64,000 nucleotides of DNA from Blepharisma stoltei (Eukaryota; Ciliophora; Heterotrichea; Heterotrichida; Blepharismidae). A model generated the notes under the pieces. It was not told where the DNA came from. It made no database searches and saw nothing but the letters and a program-made list of their open reading frames with translations. Location: the NCBI GenBank assembly GCA_914767885.1, contig CAJZBQ010000018.1, forward strand, positions 744,001 to 808,000, read 5' to 3'. Positions within the stretch are counted from its first letter, which is position 1, and every line of letters begins with the position of its first letter. This document shows, one piece after another, positions 55,353 to 64,000 of this stretch. Position numbers and translations under genes: made by a program.

Positions 55353-56750
55353 ATGGGCAGCTGTTGCATTAACTCAGAAAAAAGCCATCAAGAGCGAAGT
55401 GCGCTTCCCCATTCTATCAGTATGATACCAGTAAAAAAGATTTTTAAATTCGGGAAAACGTTAGGAGGAGGCAGTTTTGGGATTGTAAAACTTGCACATA
55501 GGATTACTGATAAAGATCCAGTTGCTATCAAAATCATCCCTAAAGAAAAAGTCCAGCATAAACTAAGTGTTTTGCGTAGAGAAATTGATATTTTATTGAC
55601 TGTAGACCACCCCAATATAATTAGATTGCTGAATGTATATGAAGATGACGAGAAAATTTATTTGATTATGGATTATTGCTCAGGCGGCGAATTATTCACC
55701 AGAATTACTTCAAAAGGACTGATATCAGAAGATGAGGCAAAAAAAATTATGAGAAAAATGCTCATGGCAATTAATCATTTGCATTGTAAAAAAATTGTAC
55801 ATAGAGACTTAAAGCCTCAGCATATTTTATTTGATAAGGCTGGGGAAAATGGGGAGGTAAAAATCATTGATTTTGGGTTGTCAAGCAAACTGGCAAATCC
55901 TTTGGAATTGATGCACTCCCAAGTGGGGACGATTTATTATACGGCTCCTGAAGTTATAATTGGGAACTATGATGATAAATGTGATATGTGAAGCGCAGGA
56001 ATTATTTTATATACAATGCTGTCAGGGAATATGCCTTTTTACGGAAGCTCGATCCAGGAAGTCTCTAAAGCAATTTGTAAAGGAAGCTTTTCAATGGAAG
56101 GCGGAATATGAGATCATGTTACTGAAAATGCGAAAAATTTGATAAATAAATTAATAGTGAAAGACCCTGCTACTCGGTTATCAGCAGCTGAAGCCATTCA
56201 GCGCCCTTGATTTGATTTATCAAATGAACCTACTTCAGAGATCGATAGTGACATAATAGAGTCTCTCAAAAATTACAGAAAAACCAGCGCTTTCCAAAGA
56301 GAAACTGTTAATATTCTTATTAAACACCTGCCAGAAAGCCACATGGTTCCTAATGTAAGATCATCATTTTTAGCATTAGACAAAACTGATACAGGGCAGA
56401 TCTCTAAAGACGAATTTTCGAAAATTATGCTTGACCACAATTTAAATGAAGAAGAAATTGATGAGTTATCATCTGCAATTGATATAAGAAAAACGGGAAA
56501 TATTAATTACTCAGAATTTATAGCAGCACTATTTTCAGGGAAAAGCATGGATGAAGATATGATTAAGCGCGCATTTGAGTGCTTGGATATAGAAAATAAA
56601 GGATTTATTGTGAAAAATGACTTTAAAATTGCAGCAATAAAAATAGGCAAAGAATTAACTTCTGATGAGTTCGAAAAAATTTCTGAGAATTTTGGAGAAA
56701 TAAATGATAGGATTACCTATGATCAATTTAAAATGATGATGGGAGCTTAA
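55353..56750 (+). CDS. Calcium-dependent protein kinase (CDPK) with altered catalytic-loop residue
   Basis: 465 residues; several TGA codons are Trp at invariant kinase positions (DMWSAGIILYTML, GGIWDHV, RPWFDL). N-terminal MGSCC suggests myristoylation plus palmitoylation. Kinase domain about 30-290: Gly loop GGGSFGIV, AIKII Lys, HRDLKP, DFG, APEV. The catalytic-loop Asn that binds Mg is His (HRDLKPQHILF, His157), which is unusual. C-terminal calmodulin-like part has EF loops DKTDTGQISKDE, DIRKTGNINYSE and DIENKGFIVKND, plus a worn fourth. CDPKs relay Ca2+ signals in ciliates, apicomplexans and plants. Confidence 0.93.
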
Positions 56751-56781
56751 AGCTTTATTTTAGCTATTATTACATTATAAT

Positions 56782-57279
56782 TTACCAACCTTGTAGTAAA
56801 TAATCTTCTGCTTTTTTCCCTTTTCCTTTTTTGCTTGAATTTGTTTTTGAAATATTTTGAATCTCAGGGGAAGGGACATACGGGTAATATTTTCTGACAG
56901 ATTTCGGGCTTGAAATCTCTGTATCGGTGCCTATTGTGTTGCTCATTGAGTCAGGTGAAACACATTTCGATGTCTCTATAAAAGCATCAATTTTCTTTTT
57001 CTGCTTGTATTTAAAAAAACATTTAAAGCTGCAGTAAATTGATTTTTTTTTGAAAATTCCAATCCCTCTAGCGAAACTTTTTCCGCATTTGCATTGTATT
57101 TCTGTTGAATCTGTAAACAGTTCTTTGCATAGCATTGAGCAAAAGCATTGCTTACTGTCCACTATTCCGGTTTCTTTGATAAAAGATTTTCCACAAGTCC
57201 AGCAAGTTTTATTTTTATCTACTCCTTCCCCTTTAGAGCTCCTCTTAAAGGCGAGTTTAAAACAATTTTTAAACAGGGA
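56782..57279 (-). CDS. Cys-rich zinc-ribbon-like coding segment (5' end unresolved)
   Basis: Open on the minus strand from 57279 to the TAG/TAA end at 56782 without an obvious ATG at its left limit. Repeated Cys pairs: KTCWTCGKSFIK, QCFCSMLCKEL, QCKCGKSFARG and YCSFKCFFKYKQKK, i.e. two to three CxxC units that could bind zinc. A Lys/Ser tail follows. Its 5' part is probably joined, after removal of small inserts between about 57280 and 57500, to the SAM-domain segment upstream; I could not fix those junctions. Confidence 0.5.
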   Translation of the reverse strand, partial: SLFKNCFKLAFKRSSKGEGVDKNKTCWTCGKSFIKETGIVDSKQCFCSMLCKELFTDSTEIQCKCGKSFARGIGIFKKKSIYCSFKCFFKYKQKKKIDAFIETSKCVSPDSMSNTIGTDTEISSPKSVRKYYPYVPSPEIQNISKTNSSKKGKGKKAEDYLLQGW

Positions 57280-57495
57280 TTAGTTTTCCCAAACTATGGA
57301 TTTTTCAATGGATTTGCTCGCTTTTAAAGGATAAAGCAGCCTGCTAAGATTCCTCAGGTACTCTAAGATAAATGTCCCCCGCCTGGATAGGTGGCAGACT
57401 TCTAAAATCAAGGGTTTTCATATTTGGCATCAAGATAAGTTCACTAGGCGTAGCCAGCAAAATATAAATAATTAAGTTCAATTCAGGATAAAGCT

Positions 57496-58681
57496 TTATT
57501 GGCATCTTATTTTTGGCATACAACAAGTTTTATCACAAAAGTATGCATTATCATCAATTACTGGAGATTCGATTGGTTTAATCAACTGGCCATCAAAGGA
57601 ATTTCTTATCAAGTTTAAGCCATTTTTAGCAATATAATTTTTGTTTAGAGATTGTTTTCATGAGTTTCCACTCGTTTTTAAATATTCAAGTGCATCTACA
57701 TAAAAGGATGGGACTCCTTTACTACTTTTCCCTTTTTTCTCAATACTTTCATTGTCAGATCCTTTTGTTGATATAGATCTCAAATGTGAGCTTTTTCCAT
57801 ATTTACACTCCTTGATTTTTTTAACTCTTTAGCAAGGAAAATTTTTGTGCGCTCATATAGGAGGACTAAAATCCAATAATTTTTTACTTCACAGAGAAGG
57901 ATAAGTATTTTCAGCCGATGCCCAAGTGGCAAGTTTAAATTCTTAATATCAATTTCTGTTAATCCTAACAGCAGCTCAATTTCGTTTATTCCATTAGTAA
58001 TGAACAGTGAAAAATATTTTTGAAGTCCACAAGATTTCAAGAACTCTTTTATAGCTTCTGATTTATTTTCTGTAGCTTTTTCAATGGAAATAATAATGAA
58101 TATTTAGCAACTAAATAAGATATACTAATTGCCCGAGAATGGCGCTATTTGCGCCATTCTCTGGCAATACGGAAAATCGGCTCCACATGGGAACGATTTT
58201 CCACGTGTGGAGCCATTTTTTTCACACGTGGAAGTCAGGATTCTCATGTGTGAAAAAATGGCTCCACATGTGGAAAAAATCTTCCCGTGTGGAGCCGATC
58301 CTCGGGCAATTTCTATATTTTCGCAGCGGGCGGGGAGCAGCAGAAGGTGGTGTGACATTGGGCGATAAGCAAGGAATTAAATCCTATTAATTTAATATAT
58401 TCAGCTTTTTCAGTAGATTCCAGCTCTGTTTGTGAAGGGGAATTTATAGAAGTGGAATCTTTAGTTTTATTTGTTGATTCTGAAGAATTGAGAAACTGTG
58501 ATAACTGGCTGCGAGATCTTACATTAAACTCGTGCTTTTCAACAGATGGTTCGTTGCTGCTCTTCGATTTCTCTATCGATGCTTTAAGCTTGACTAGCTT
58601 GAATTTCATCGCTTTGGTTTCTTGTTTTAAAATGCTCTTTAAATGTTTCAAGTTTTGGTTGACTGTGATAGAATTTTTCAT
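57496..58681 (-). CDS. SAM-domain protein, split by two or more inserts
   Basis: Starts MKNSITVNQNLKHLKSIL at 58681 with a Ser/Lys-rich leader. After an insert around 58100-58375 the SAM domain follows (EAIKEFLKSCGLQKYFSLF, then EIDIKNLNLPLGHRLKIL). Removing 80 bp at 57825-57904 joins GHRLKIL to KKIKECKYGKSS, exactly the normal end of a SAM helix. Then SISTKGSDNES to YFCDKTCC and a TAA at 57496, which may itself lie in an insert. SAM domains mediate protein-protein polymerisation; no further function suggested. Confidence 0.55.
57825..57901. mobile_element. 77-bp shrunken family-1 MITE remnant in SAM gene
   Basis: TAA at 57822-57824 and 57902-57904. On the minus strand it begins TCCTTCTCTGTGAAGTAAAA and ends with CCTTGCTAAAGAG; an internal TGAGCGCACAAAAATTTT keeps the TIR core. 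It looks like a MITE worn down to IES size. Excision of 80 bp is in frame. Confidence 0.65.
58124..58315. mobile_element. Fold-back hairpin element in SAM gene region
   Basis: About 190 bp starting ATTGCCCGAGAATGGCGC and ending CCTCGGGCAATTTCTA. The first hairpin has arms GCCCGAGAATGGCGC and GCGCCATTCTCTGGC; a second long hairpin uses GGCTCCACATG-type arms repeated four times. Relative of 5820-5996. It is nested in a slightly larger insert of uncertain limits (about 58100-58375). Confidence 0.75.
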
Positions 58682-59498
58682 TATTTTAACTCCTGCGTTT
58701 TAAAAAAAATATTGTTTTTTGAAAATATTTAAAAGTTAAATACTCAGAGAGGATCATTTTATTTATTAAAATAGTAAATAATAGAGTTTTTATAAATAAT
58801 GTTTAAATTTTAAAAAGCATCTAAGAAGGACAACTATTGATGCTTATTTACAATTTTTTAAACAAGTTATTGAAAATAATAAAATATATTTAATTTACAA
58901 ATATCACTCAAAGCCTAAAATATTTTTATCAGATTTTTTTAGCCTTAATAATAAATTGATTTTCAATTTTTTACAAAAAGTTATTAGCCAATTGCTGGAG
59001 ATTTTGTTTATATATGGGCTCTCTTTCAATAAATGTCTTAAGAACAACTCCTTTAATTTTAAACGAGGCTTTGTAATAATATAGATGTTTTAACCCTCTG
59101 CGATTGATTAATATCTTACTTAGATTTTTAAAAATCGTTATCAAATTTAAAAAATAAAAACTTAATTGATCTACAAAAAAAAACCCAGCCCATCTCGATA
59201 TCATATCTCATCACCATGATTACCCAATAATCTCTGGACCCTTTCTTTGATCTTATTGTTCACCAAGTAATTTATTGATTTAATCTGCCATGAAAAGACT
59301 TTTCCAGTCAAAACAAGCCCAGCCTTATTCTCTTATTCATCAAAAATCATATTCCTTCAACCAAAATTTTCCACTATAGGTGAGAATATAGATTATATGC
59401 ATATGTTGAATTATTTTCTATTGGAATTGGAGGGATTTTAAATGACCCAAATTATTCAGGTCAAGTTGGGTGTAAAGGTCTGTCACTCATCCAGTCTG
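58682..59498. other. AT-rich region; one weak open frame
   Basis: The minus-strand frame 58971-59204 (ISRWAGFFFVDQLSFYFLNL onward) is open for 77 codons and Lys/Leu-rich, but has no recognisable domain and no supporting context, so I do not call it a gene. Nothing else is seen. Confidence 0.35.
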
Positions 59499-60105
59499 TT
59501 CAATTATTTAACTGATAAGCCTTAATAAAGAGCAGAAATTTCCGAATTAAATGCGATTCCGGACAATGATACTTTATAGCTACTCCTCTTAGATGGGAAT
59601 GCTTGACATCAAACGTAGCCAGTGTGGATCTTCTTATATAAAACTTAAAAATGATATTGCTCACTTTATGCAAGTTAAGCATATGCAAATAGAGATTTTT
59701 CTTACATAGGATTGCTCCCACAGCATATCACAAGATCGATAAAATGGTCAAGGCACGATATAAATTCAATTAATTTTAGTATAGCAAAGACATCTATACA
59801 CATTTTGATGATTTTGAAACATTGCGTCCTGAGGCTAATTGCTCTTTAAAAATAAAAACTTTACTAATGGATTTCAATAATGTAATGCTTAACTAAATAA
59901 ATGAGAAAACTCAAGAAATTCTTAGTCGGTCAAACTTTTAATTGGCATGCATTAGCATTTTTGGAAATCTTGTTGTATGATCCAGAGTCAATTTAAGAAA
60001 TTAATAGAGGTAAATAGTTAGGGTAGAATATCATCAGCTTTAAAAATCGCAAATTCTAAAAATAAAAACAAATTAATGTAATTGCATACTAAAGATATGA
60101 TATCC

Positions 60106-61409
60106 TTATAATTCCTTTACTCCCCCCCTCCGTGAGTGAAACAAAAATTTTGTGTTCGGGGTTAATTTTTTTTTTTAGAAAATTATATAGAAATTTTTTT
60201 TTCGAAATTTAAAAAAATCCTAATTCGCAAAAATTGGAAAGCAAATATCAATTTAATATATAAAATTTATGTTTTAAAACGCAATTTGTTTAAAATTAAA
60301 CAGAATTAACACACTATATTTCATCATAATAATTATTACTTTATATATCAAATTTTTTTCCATAAAAAATTTTTGTTCACTCACGGAGGGTGGGTTTTTT
60401 GGGCCAAAAATAGCGATTTTTCTAATGGTTTTGTTCACTCACGGAGGGGGGGAGTTAGAGACGAAAGGCTTGTCAAGTCAGCTTGCATTCTAGCCAGGGA
60501 TAAAAAAAGTTCTAATTCTTGAATTCCTTGGAACATTAATCGCCCTTGAGCTTCATCAATAAGTTTATAAAGAACATTTATGATTCTGATATCTTGCAAT
60601 AACAGAACTTTCTTGATTTCCCTGAGTTCTTCATATATACATTAAAATGGCGACATATGTCAACCTTTCCTCTTAGCGCAATAGTCCAGACCTTATGGTT
60701 ATGGCGAATTGGGAAGGACTCCGAACCAAGAACCAAGTGCACCCTCAAGTAATGTGTATCCGGGTAGGTTTTTGCTGCTTTCATTTTGTTCAAAATGGAG
60801 GTTACCGCAACGCAGTTTGGATTAGAGGGTCCATGGGCATTCCTCTACCAGAGCTGGGGCTTTCGGCCCAAGCCACGGGGGATTCGTCTTTTTTCTGTAG
60901 ATGTCGAAGGATTCAAGCTACTATATCGCCCATCATAGGGCTGAAGAAATCTCAAAGCTGCCCACTCAACACTGAAGCCGCAAGGAGGAGACAGAAGGTA
61001 CCGAAAGTTGCAAACGTTTTTTTGGGATAGACCCTCTGGGCTGAGTCGAAAAGCGGTTGAATCTCTCTATGGGAGGTATTTGATGACTGCATGAAAAATA
61101 TGGGTAACGCCTAATTAATTCGCCTAGCCTAACACTAAGTTCTTCATAAAACATATCAGATCTAAAATAAATTTCTCCAGATTCTTTCACAAGTGAGTAG
61201 ATGTATTCTGCGATTGCTTGTATATCAGAATCGCTTAAACTCTGCAGATCATACTTTTTATATCTATTAATTTCTTCCATAACAGCTAAATGGTATTTAA
61301 CTTCATAATCATCATCCTTTTTAAGATCTATATTGGAAGTAGATTTAGGTTTTGCCTTTGTGAATAGATTTTGAATGCTAAAAATTTGAAAAATACTCCA
61401 GCAGCTCAT
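60106..61409 (-). CDS. Unrecognised protein, duplicate 1, split by a MITE and a retroposon
   Basis: ATG at 61409 (MSCWSIFQIFSIQNLF). Removing 513 bp (60625-61137) and 338 bp (60117-60454) leaves 150 residues ending SLSSLKEL and TAA. Core sequence IQAIAEYIYSLVKESGEIYF then REIKKVLLLQDIRIINVLY is helical and closely matches duplicate 2 at 62768-63241. No domain recognised. Trp4 is TGG here and TGA in the duplicate. The two copies diverge after FQGI/FKGI. Confidence 0.65.
60120..60454. mobile_element. Family-1 MITE (TTA duplication) in duplicate 1
   Basis: 335 bp flanked by TTA at 60117-60119 and 60455-60457. One of the best preserved copies: left CTCCCCCCCTCCGTGAGTG, right two direct copies of GTTCACTCACGGAGG separated by GGTTTTTTGGGCCAAAAATAG-like spacer. 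Missing from the paralogous segment at 62.8 kb. Confidence 0.9.
60625..61137 (+). mobile_element. Retroposon-like insert in duplicate 1
   Basis: 513 bp bounded by AGTTCTTCATA at 60625 and 61138; the empty paralogue has AACTCTTTATA once. Head TACATTAAAATGGCGAC and core CGCAAGGAGGAGACAGA match the 15.6-kb insert over most of the length. 513 is divisible by three and removal restores MFYEELREIKKVLL. Confidence 0.88.
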
Positions 61410-61455
61410 TTTATTTATTATAATGGCAAAAAATAGACTTTTGGTTAATAATTTG

Positions 61456-62221
61456 TTGGCAATTAAAAAATCTAGACTATTTATTCAAATAATAGGCTAG
61501 CAAAAAAGCTATAAATTGATGCTTGCATCGAAAAGATATATTTGTTTTAAATATCACTCTAAAGCTTGAAATTATGTTTTAATCAATGTATATTAGTCTT
61601 TTTGAGCTTTCATACAAGTAGCTAAGCTAATAAACCAAATTCTACTTTTTGAGTAAATAAGCACCCTCCAGGATCGATCAAAAAAATTTTATAAATATCC
61701 TCTTTTTAATAAGCTAGACACCCTTAAACCCAATGACTAACCAGCGCTAAAATATTGTAAAAGCTGTTAATAAAATTTATTGAGTGCATCAATTAGAATT
61801 TGTGCCGATATTTGCATGATCTCATGCCACGGGTAATATGGCAATTTTATGATCTATTATTCGCGATGGCATATATGAATGATTTTTATTACAGCCTATG
61901 TATTAAATGAGATTATAATTGTGGGACAAATGATATAACTGCAGTTTCAATTATGATTTTTTATTTGTGTTAATGATTAATATTAGGAGAAGGCAGGAAT
62001 TAATTCCGAGGTAATAGCTTATTAAAAGTTTTTTTGTATATAGTTTTAATATTAGTGTGCAGATAAAAAAATGAAAACACCATTTGTCTCGAGGCTGAAG
62101 CCTCGAGTAATTGCAAAGGAAAAGATTTATGCAATGATACAAGTTTTTCATATATAAGCCTCATAAAAGCATGAATTTTACCTGGGAAAACTTATATAAG
62201 ATCTGTGACTAAGCCATCGTG
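61456..62221. other. AT-rich stretch with no supported gene
   Basis: No conserved frame, TIR or long duplication recognised; only short frames that decay within a few codons. Confidence 0.35.
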
Positions 62222-63285
62222 TTGAATTATTTAACTGATAAGCCTAGCTTAATAAAGAGCAGAAATGTCCAAATTAAGTGCGATTCCGGACAATGAAGAT
62301 TTTTAGCTACTTCTCTTAGCTTGGAATATTTGACGTCTAACAATGCCAGTGTGGGTCTTCTTATATAAAACTAAAAAGGGATATTGCGCACTTTATGCAG
62401 TAGCTAAGCATATGCAAATAGAAGAGTTTTTTAACACAAGATTGCTCCACAACATACCACAAGATCCATAAAATGCTCAAGGTGCCATATAAATTAGTAT
62501 AGCTAAGAAATATATGCATATTTAGATGATTTTTAAAAATTGTGTTCAATTATTGTTTGAAAAATAAAAACTTTACTAATGGATTTCAATTATTTAATGA
62601 TTAACTGACAATAAATGATTAAACTCAAGAAATTCTTAATCAGTCAAACATTTCAATAGCATTTTTGGAAATCTTGCCGCATAATCTAGAGTCAATTTAA
62701 TAAATTAATATGGGTAAATAGTTTAGGTAGAATGTAACCACAAGTATAGCTTTAGAAATCGCAAATTCTAAATATAAAAACAAATTAATGTAATGCATAC
62801 TAAAAATATTTTCTTCCATAGCATCCCTTGTTTTCTAGACAGACGTACAACATGATCTAATTCTCAAATCCCTTTGAATATTAATTGCTCTCGAGCTTCA
62901 ACAATAAGATTAAAAAGAGCTTCTATGATTCTAATATCTTGCAATAGCAGGACTTTCTTTATTTCCCTTAACTCTTTATAAAACATGTCAGATTTAAAAT
63001 ATATTTCTCCAGATTCTTTTGCAAGTGAGTAGATGTACTCTGCGATTGCTTGTATATCAGAATCGCTTAAACTCTGCAGATCATACTTTTTGTATCTATT
63101 TATCTCTTCCATAACAGCTAAATGGTGTTTAAATTCATAATCATCATCCTTTTTAAGATCTATATTGGAAGTAGATTTAGGTTTTGCCTTTGTGAATATA
63201 TTTGGAATGCTAAAATTTTGAAAAATACTTCAGCAGCTCATTTTATTTATTATAATGACAAAAAATAGATCTTTTGATTAATAAG
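62222..63285. repeat. Duplicated segment, copy 2 (empty sites)
   Basis: Counterpart of 59499-61455 without the MITE or the retroposon. The unoccupied retroposon target reads TTAACTCTTTATAAAACATG. Identity is moderate with many small indels, so the duplication is not recent. The non-genic half (62222-62760) has only decayed frames. Confidence 0.8.
62768..63241 (-). CDS. Unrecognised protein, duplicate 2
   Basis: 157 residues from ATG at 63241 (MSCWSIFQNFSIPNIF, Trp4 as TGA) to TAG at 62768. Same helical body as duplicate 1 (LQSLSDSDIQAIAEYIYSLA, ELREIKKVLLLQDIRIIEAL), then a second TGA-Trp (KGIWELDHV) and a hydrophobic end (IFLVCITLICFYI), possibly a membrane anchor not shared by duplicate 1. 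No insert. Confidence 0.65.
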
Positions 63286-63543
63286 GACCTGCACAGTCTA
63301 AGATCAAATAGATAGCAGGTGCAGGCTACAAACTTTATCGAGGAAGCAAGCTAGATTGACATTAACAGTATGATTACATTTTAACTAATAAAATTTTAGT
63401 TAAAGCATAAGCAAAAGCCAGGAAAATTTCCCAAAGAGAACTTATAATTTCTACTACCATGAGAGGTCTTATTTGATTTTTGCCTTTTATTTTTATAATT
63501 AAATAATCCCTTAAATTTAAAAGGGGCTTTGCTATCATAATGT
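63242..63543. other. Intergenic stretch between divergent starts
   Basis: About 300 bp, partly similar to the region upstream of duplicate 1 for its first 45 bp. No further feature seen. Confidence 0.4.
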
Positions 63544-63954
63544 ATGAGCACAGACGAAAAGATTATTTTAAACACGTTTCTTTCAGATCTGCTACAATTC
63601 GAGTTTACTTCTGATCTAGAATGAAAACTGATGCTACAATCCCAAATAAGGAAAACTTACAAAGAAGTGTTCAATTGTGCAGATAATAAAGCGATATTGA
63701 TACTGCATTATTTAAGGCAGGAACCATTCAAGCATCCCAAACTAGATATTTTAGAAGTAAAGCTTGGTCAAAGAATAATACCAAAGCTTAATAACAACGA
63801 AGTCGGTTGTCAAATACTTGATTATATAAATTTTATATTATCAATTTTATCTGGATTTATCGCTTTGTTTGTGTGGCTTTTATTTGTATTTTTTAGCAAT
63901 AGTTGAGATTGGTCGTCTTTAGCCTTGCTGATGCTGTTCTTTTGCCGATTTTAG
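63544..63954 (+). CDS. Small protein with C-terminal membrane segment
   Basis: 136 residues with TGA as Trp at two places (DLEWKLML and NSWDWSSL). Soluble N-terminal half (STDEKIILNTFLSDLLQFEF) followed by two hydrophobic stretches (INFILSILSGFIALFVWLLF and LALLMLFF). No family recognised; tail-anchored or two-span membrane protein by inference. Ends with TAG. Confidence 0.55.
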
Positions 63955-64000
63955 GCTTAAAAAGTTGATATTTTTTGTCAGGGATTGCAAGAAAACACCA

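Larger units (their letters stand above)
59499..61455. repeat. Duplicated segment, copy 1 (with MITE and retroposon)
   Basis: Aligns with 62222-63285: shared landmarks include TTATTTAACTGATAAGCC, GTGCGATTCCGGACAATGA, AAGATTGCTCC-like and the gene body from GAGCTTCA to CAGCAGCTCATTTTATTT. Copy 1 is longer because of the MITE at 60120-60454 and the retroposon at 60625-61137, both missing from copy 2. 59500-60105 itself shows only decayed frames. Confidence 0.8.

Noticed and set aside
58971-59204. A 77-codon minus-strand frame as a gene
   Set aside because: No domain, no paralogue in the window and no context; could be chance in AT-rich DNA.

Overview
The window reads as germline (micronuclear) DNA of a heterotrich ciliate, most likely Blepharisma or a close relative. 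TGA is read as tryptophan inside many conserved genes: the calcium-dependent kinase has Asp-Met-TGA-Ser-Ala-Gly where the family has DMWSAG, and two recent paralogues near the right end use TGG and TGA at the same Trp. TAA and TAG end genes. Two 15-nt GT-AG introns are visible, a size typical of heterotrichs. Genes are extremely tightly packed where no insert intervenes. Many exons are interrupted by DNA whose removal restores the reading frame exactly, which is how internal eliminated sequences (IESs) of a micronuclear genome behave. The genus is inferred; no database was consulted.

Layout. 0-7.4 kb is a graveyard: a decayed USP-type deubiquitinase, a cluster of kelch-like genes (two readable, three broken), a TPR fragment and two broken ubiquitin copies. 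7.6-24.8 kb carries RNASEH2A, a BAP31-like membrane protein, a Mlo-like multipass protein, a class I PI3-kinase, Elongin C, a divergent actin, a disordered protein, a small secreted protein and CCDC96. 24.8-42.2 kb is one giant HECT ubiquitin ligase gene (about 4,067 codons after excision) broken by nine inserts. 42.2-44 kb is repeat-rich. 44-57 kb holds PCYT2, strumpellin (WASHC5), NSUN2, a WDR44-like protein, a disordered protein, a CCDC34-like protein and a CDPK. 56.8-58.7 kb holds zinc-finger and SAM-domain coding pieces broken by small inserts. 59.5-63.3 kb contains a diverged duplication of about 1.1 kb, one copy of which carries two extra insertions.

Inserted DNA falls into classes: (1) family-1 MITEs of about 270-390 bp with TIR motif CCTCCGTGAGTGAAC and a 3-bp TNA target duplication; (2) family-2 MITEs with TTTAAA-rich TIRs but the same CTCCCC tip and TNA duplication; (3) a 1.93-kb Tc1-type DD34E transposon nested in a family-1 MITE at a TA; (4) GC-richer retroposon-like inserts of about 265-630 bp with long (10-16 bp or more) target duplications, four or five of which share the head AAAATGGCG; (5) fold-back hairpin elements at TA; (6) short IES candidates of 56, 85 and 86 bp. 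Frame arithmetic was checked by hand for nearly every exonic insert and each restores the frame.

The genes themselves are ordinary housekeeping, signalling and ciliary genes with no operon logic. The unusual content is the density, variety and nesting of exonic insertions, and the TNA boundaries, which a TA-only excision rule does not explain.
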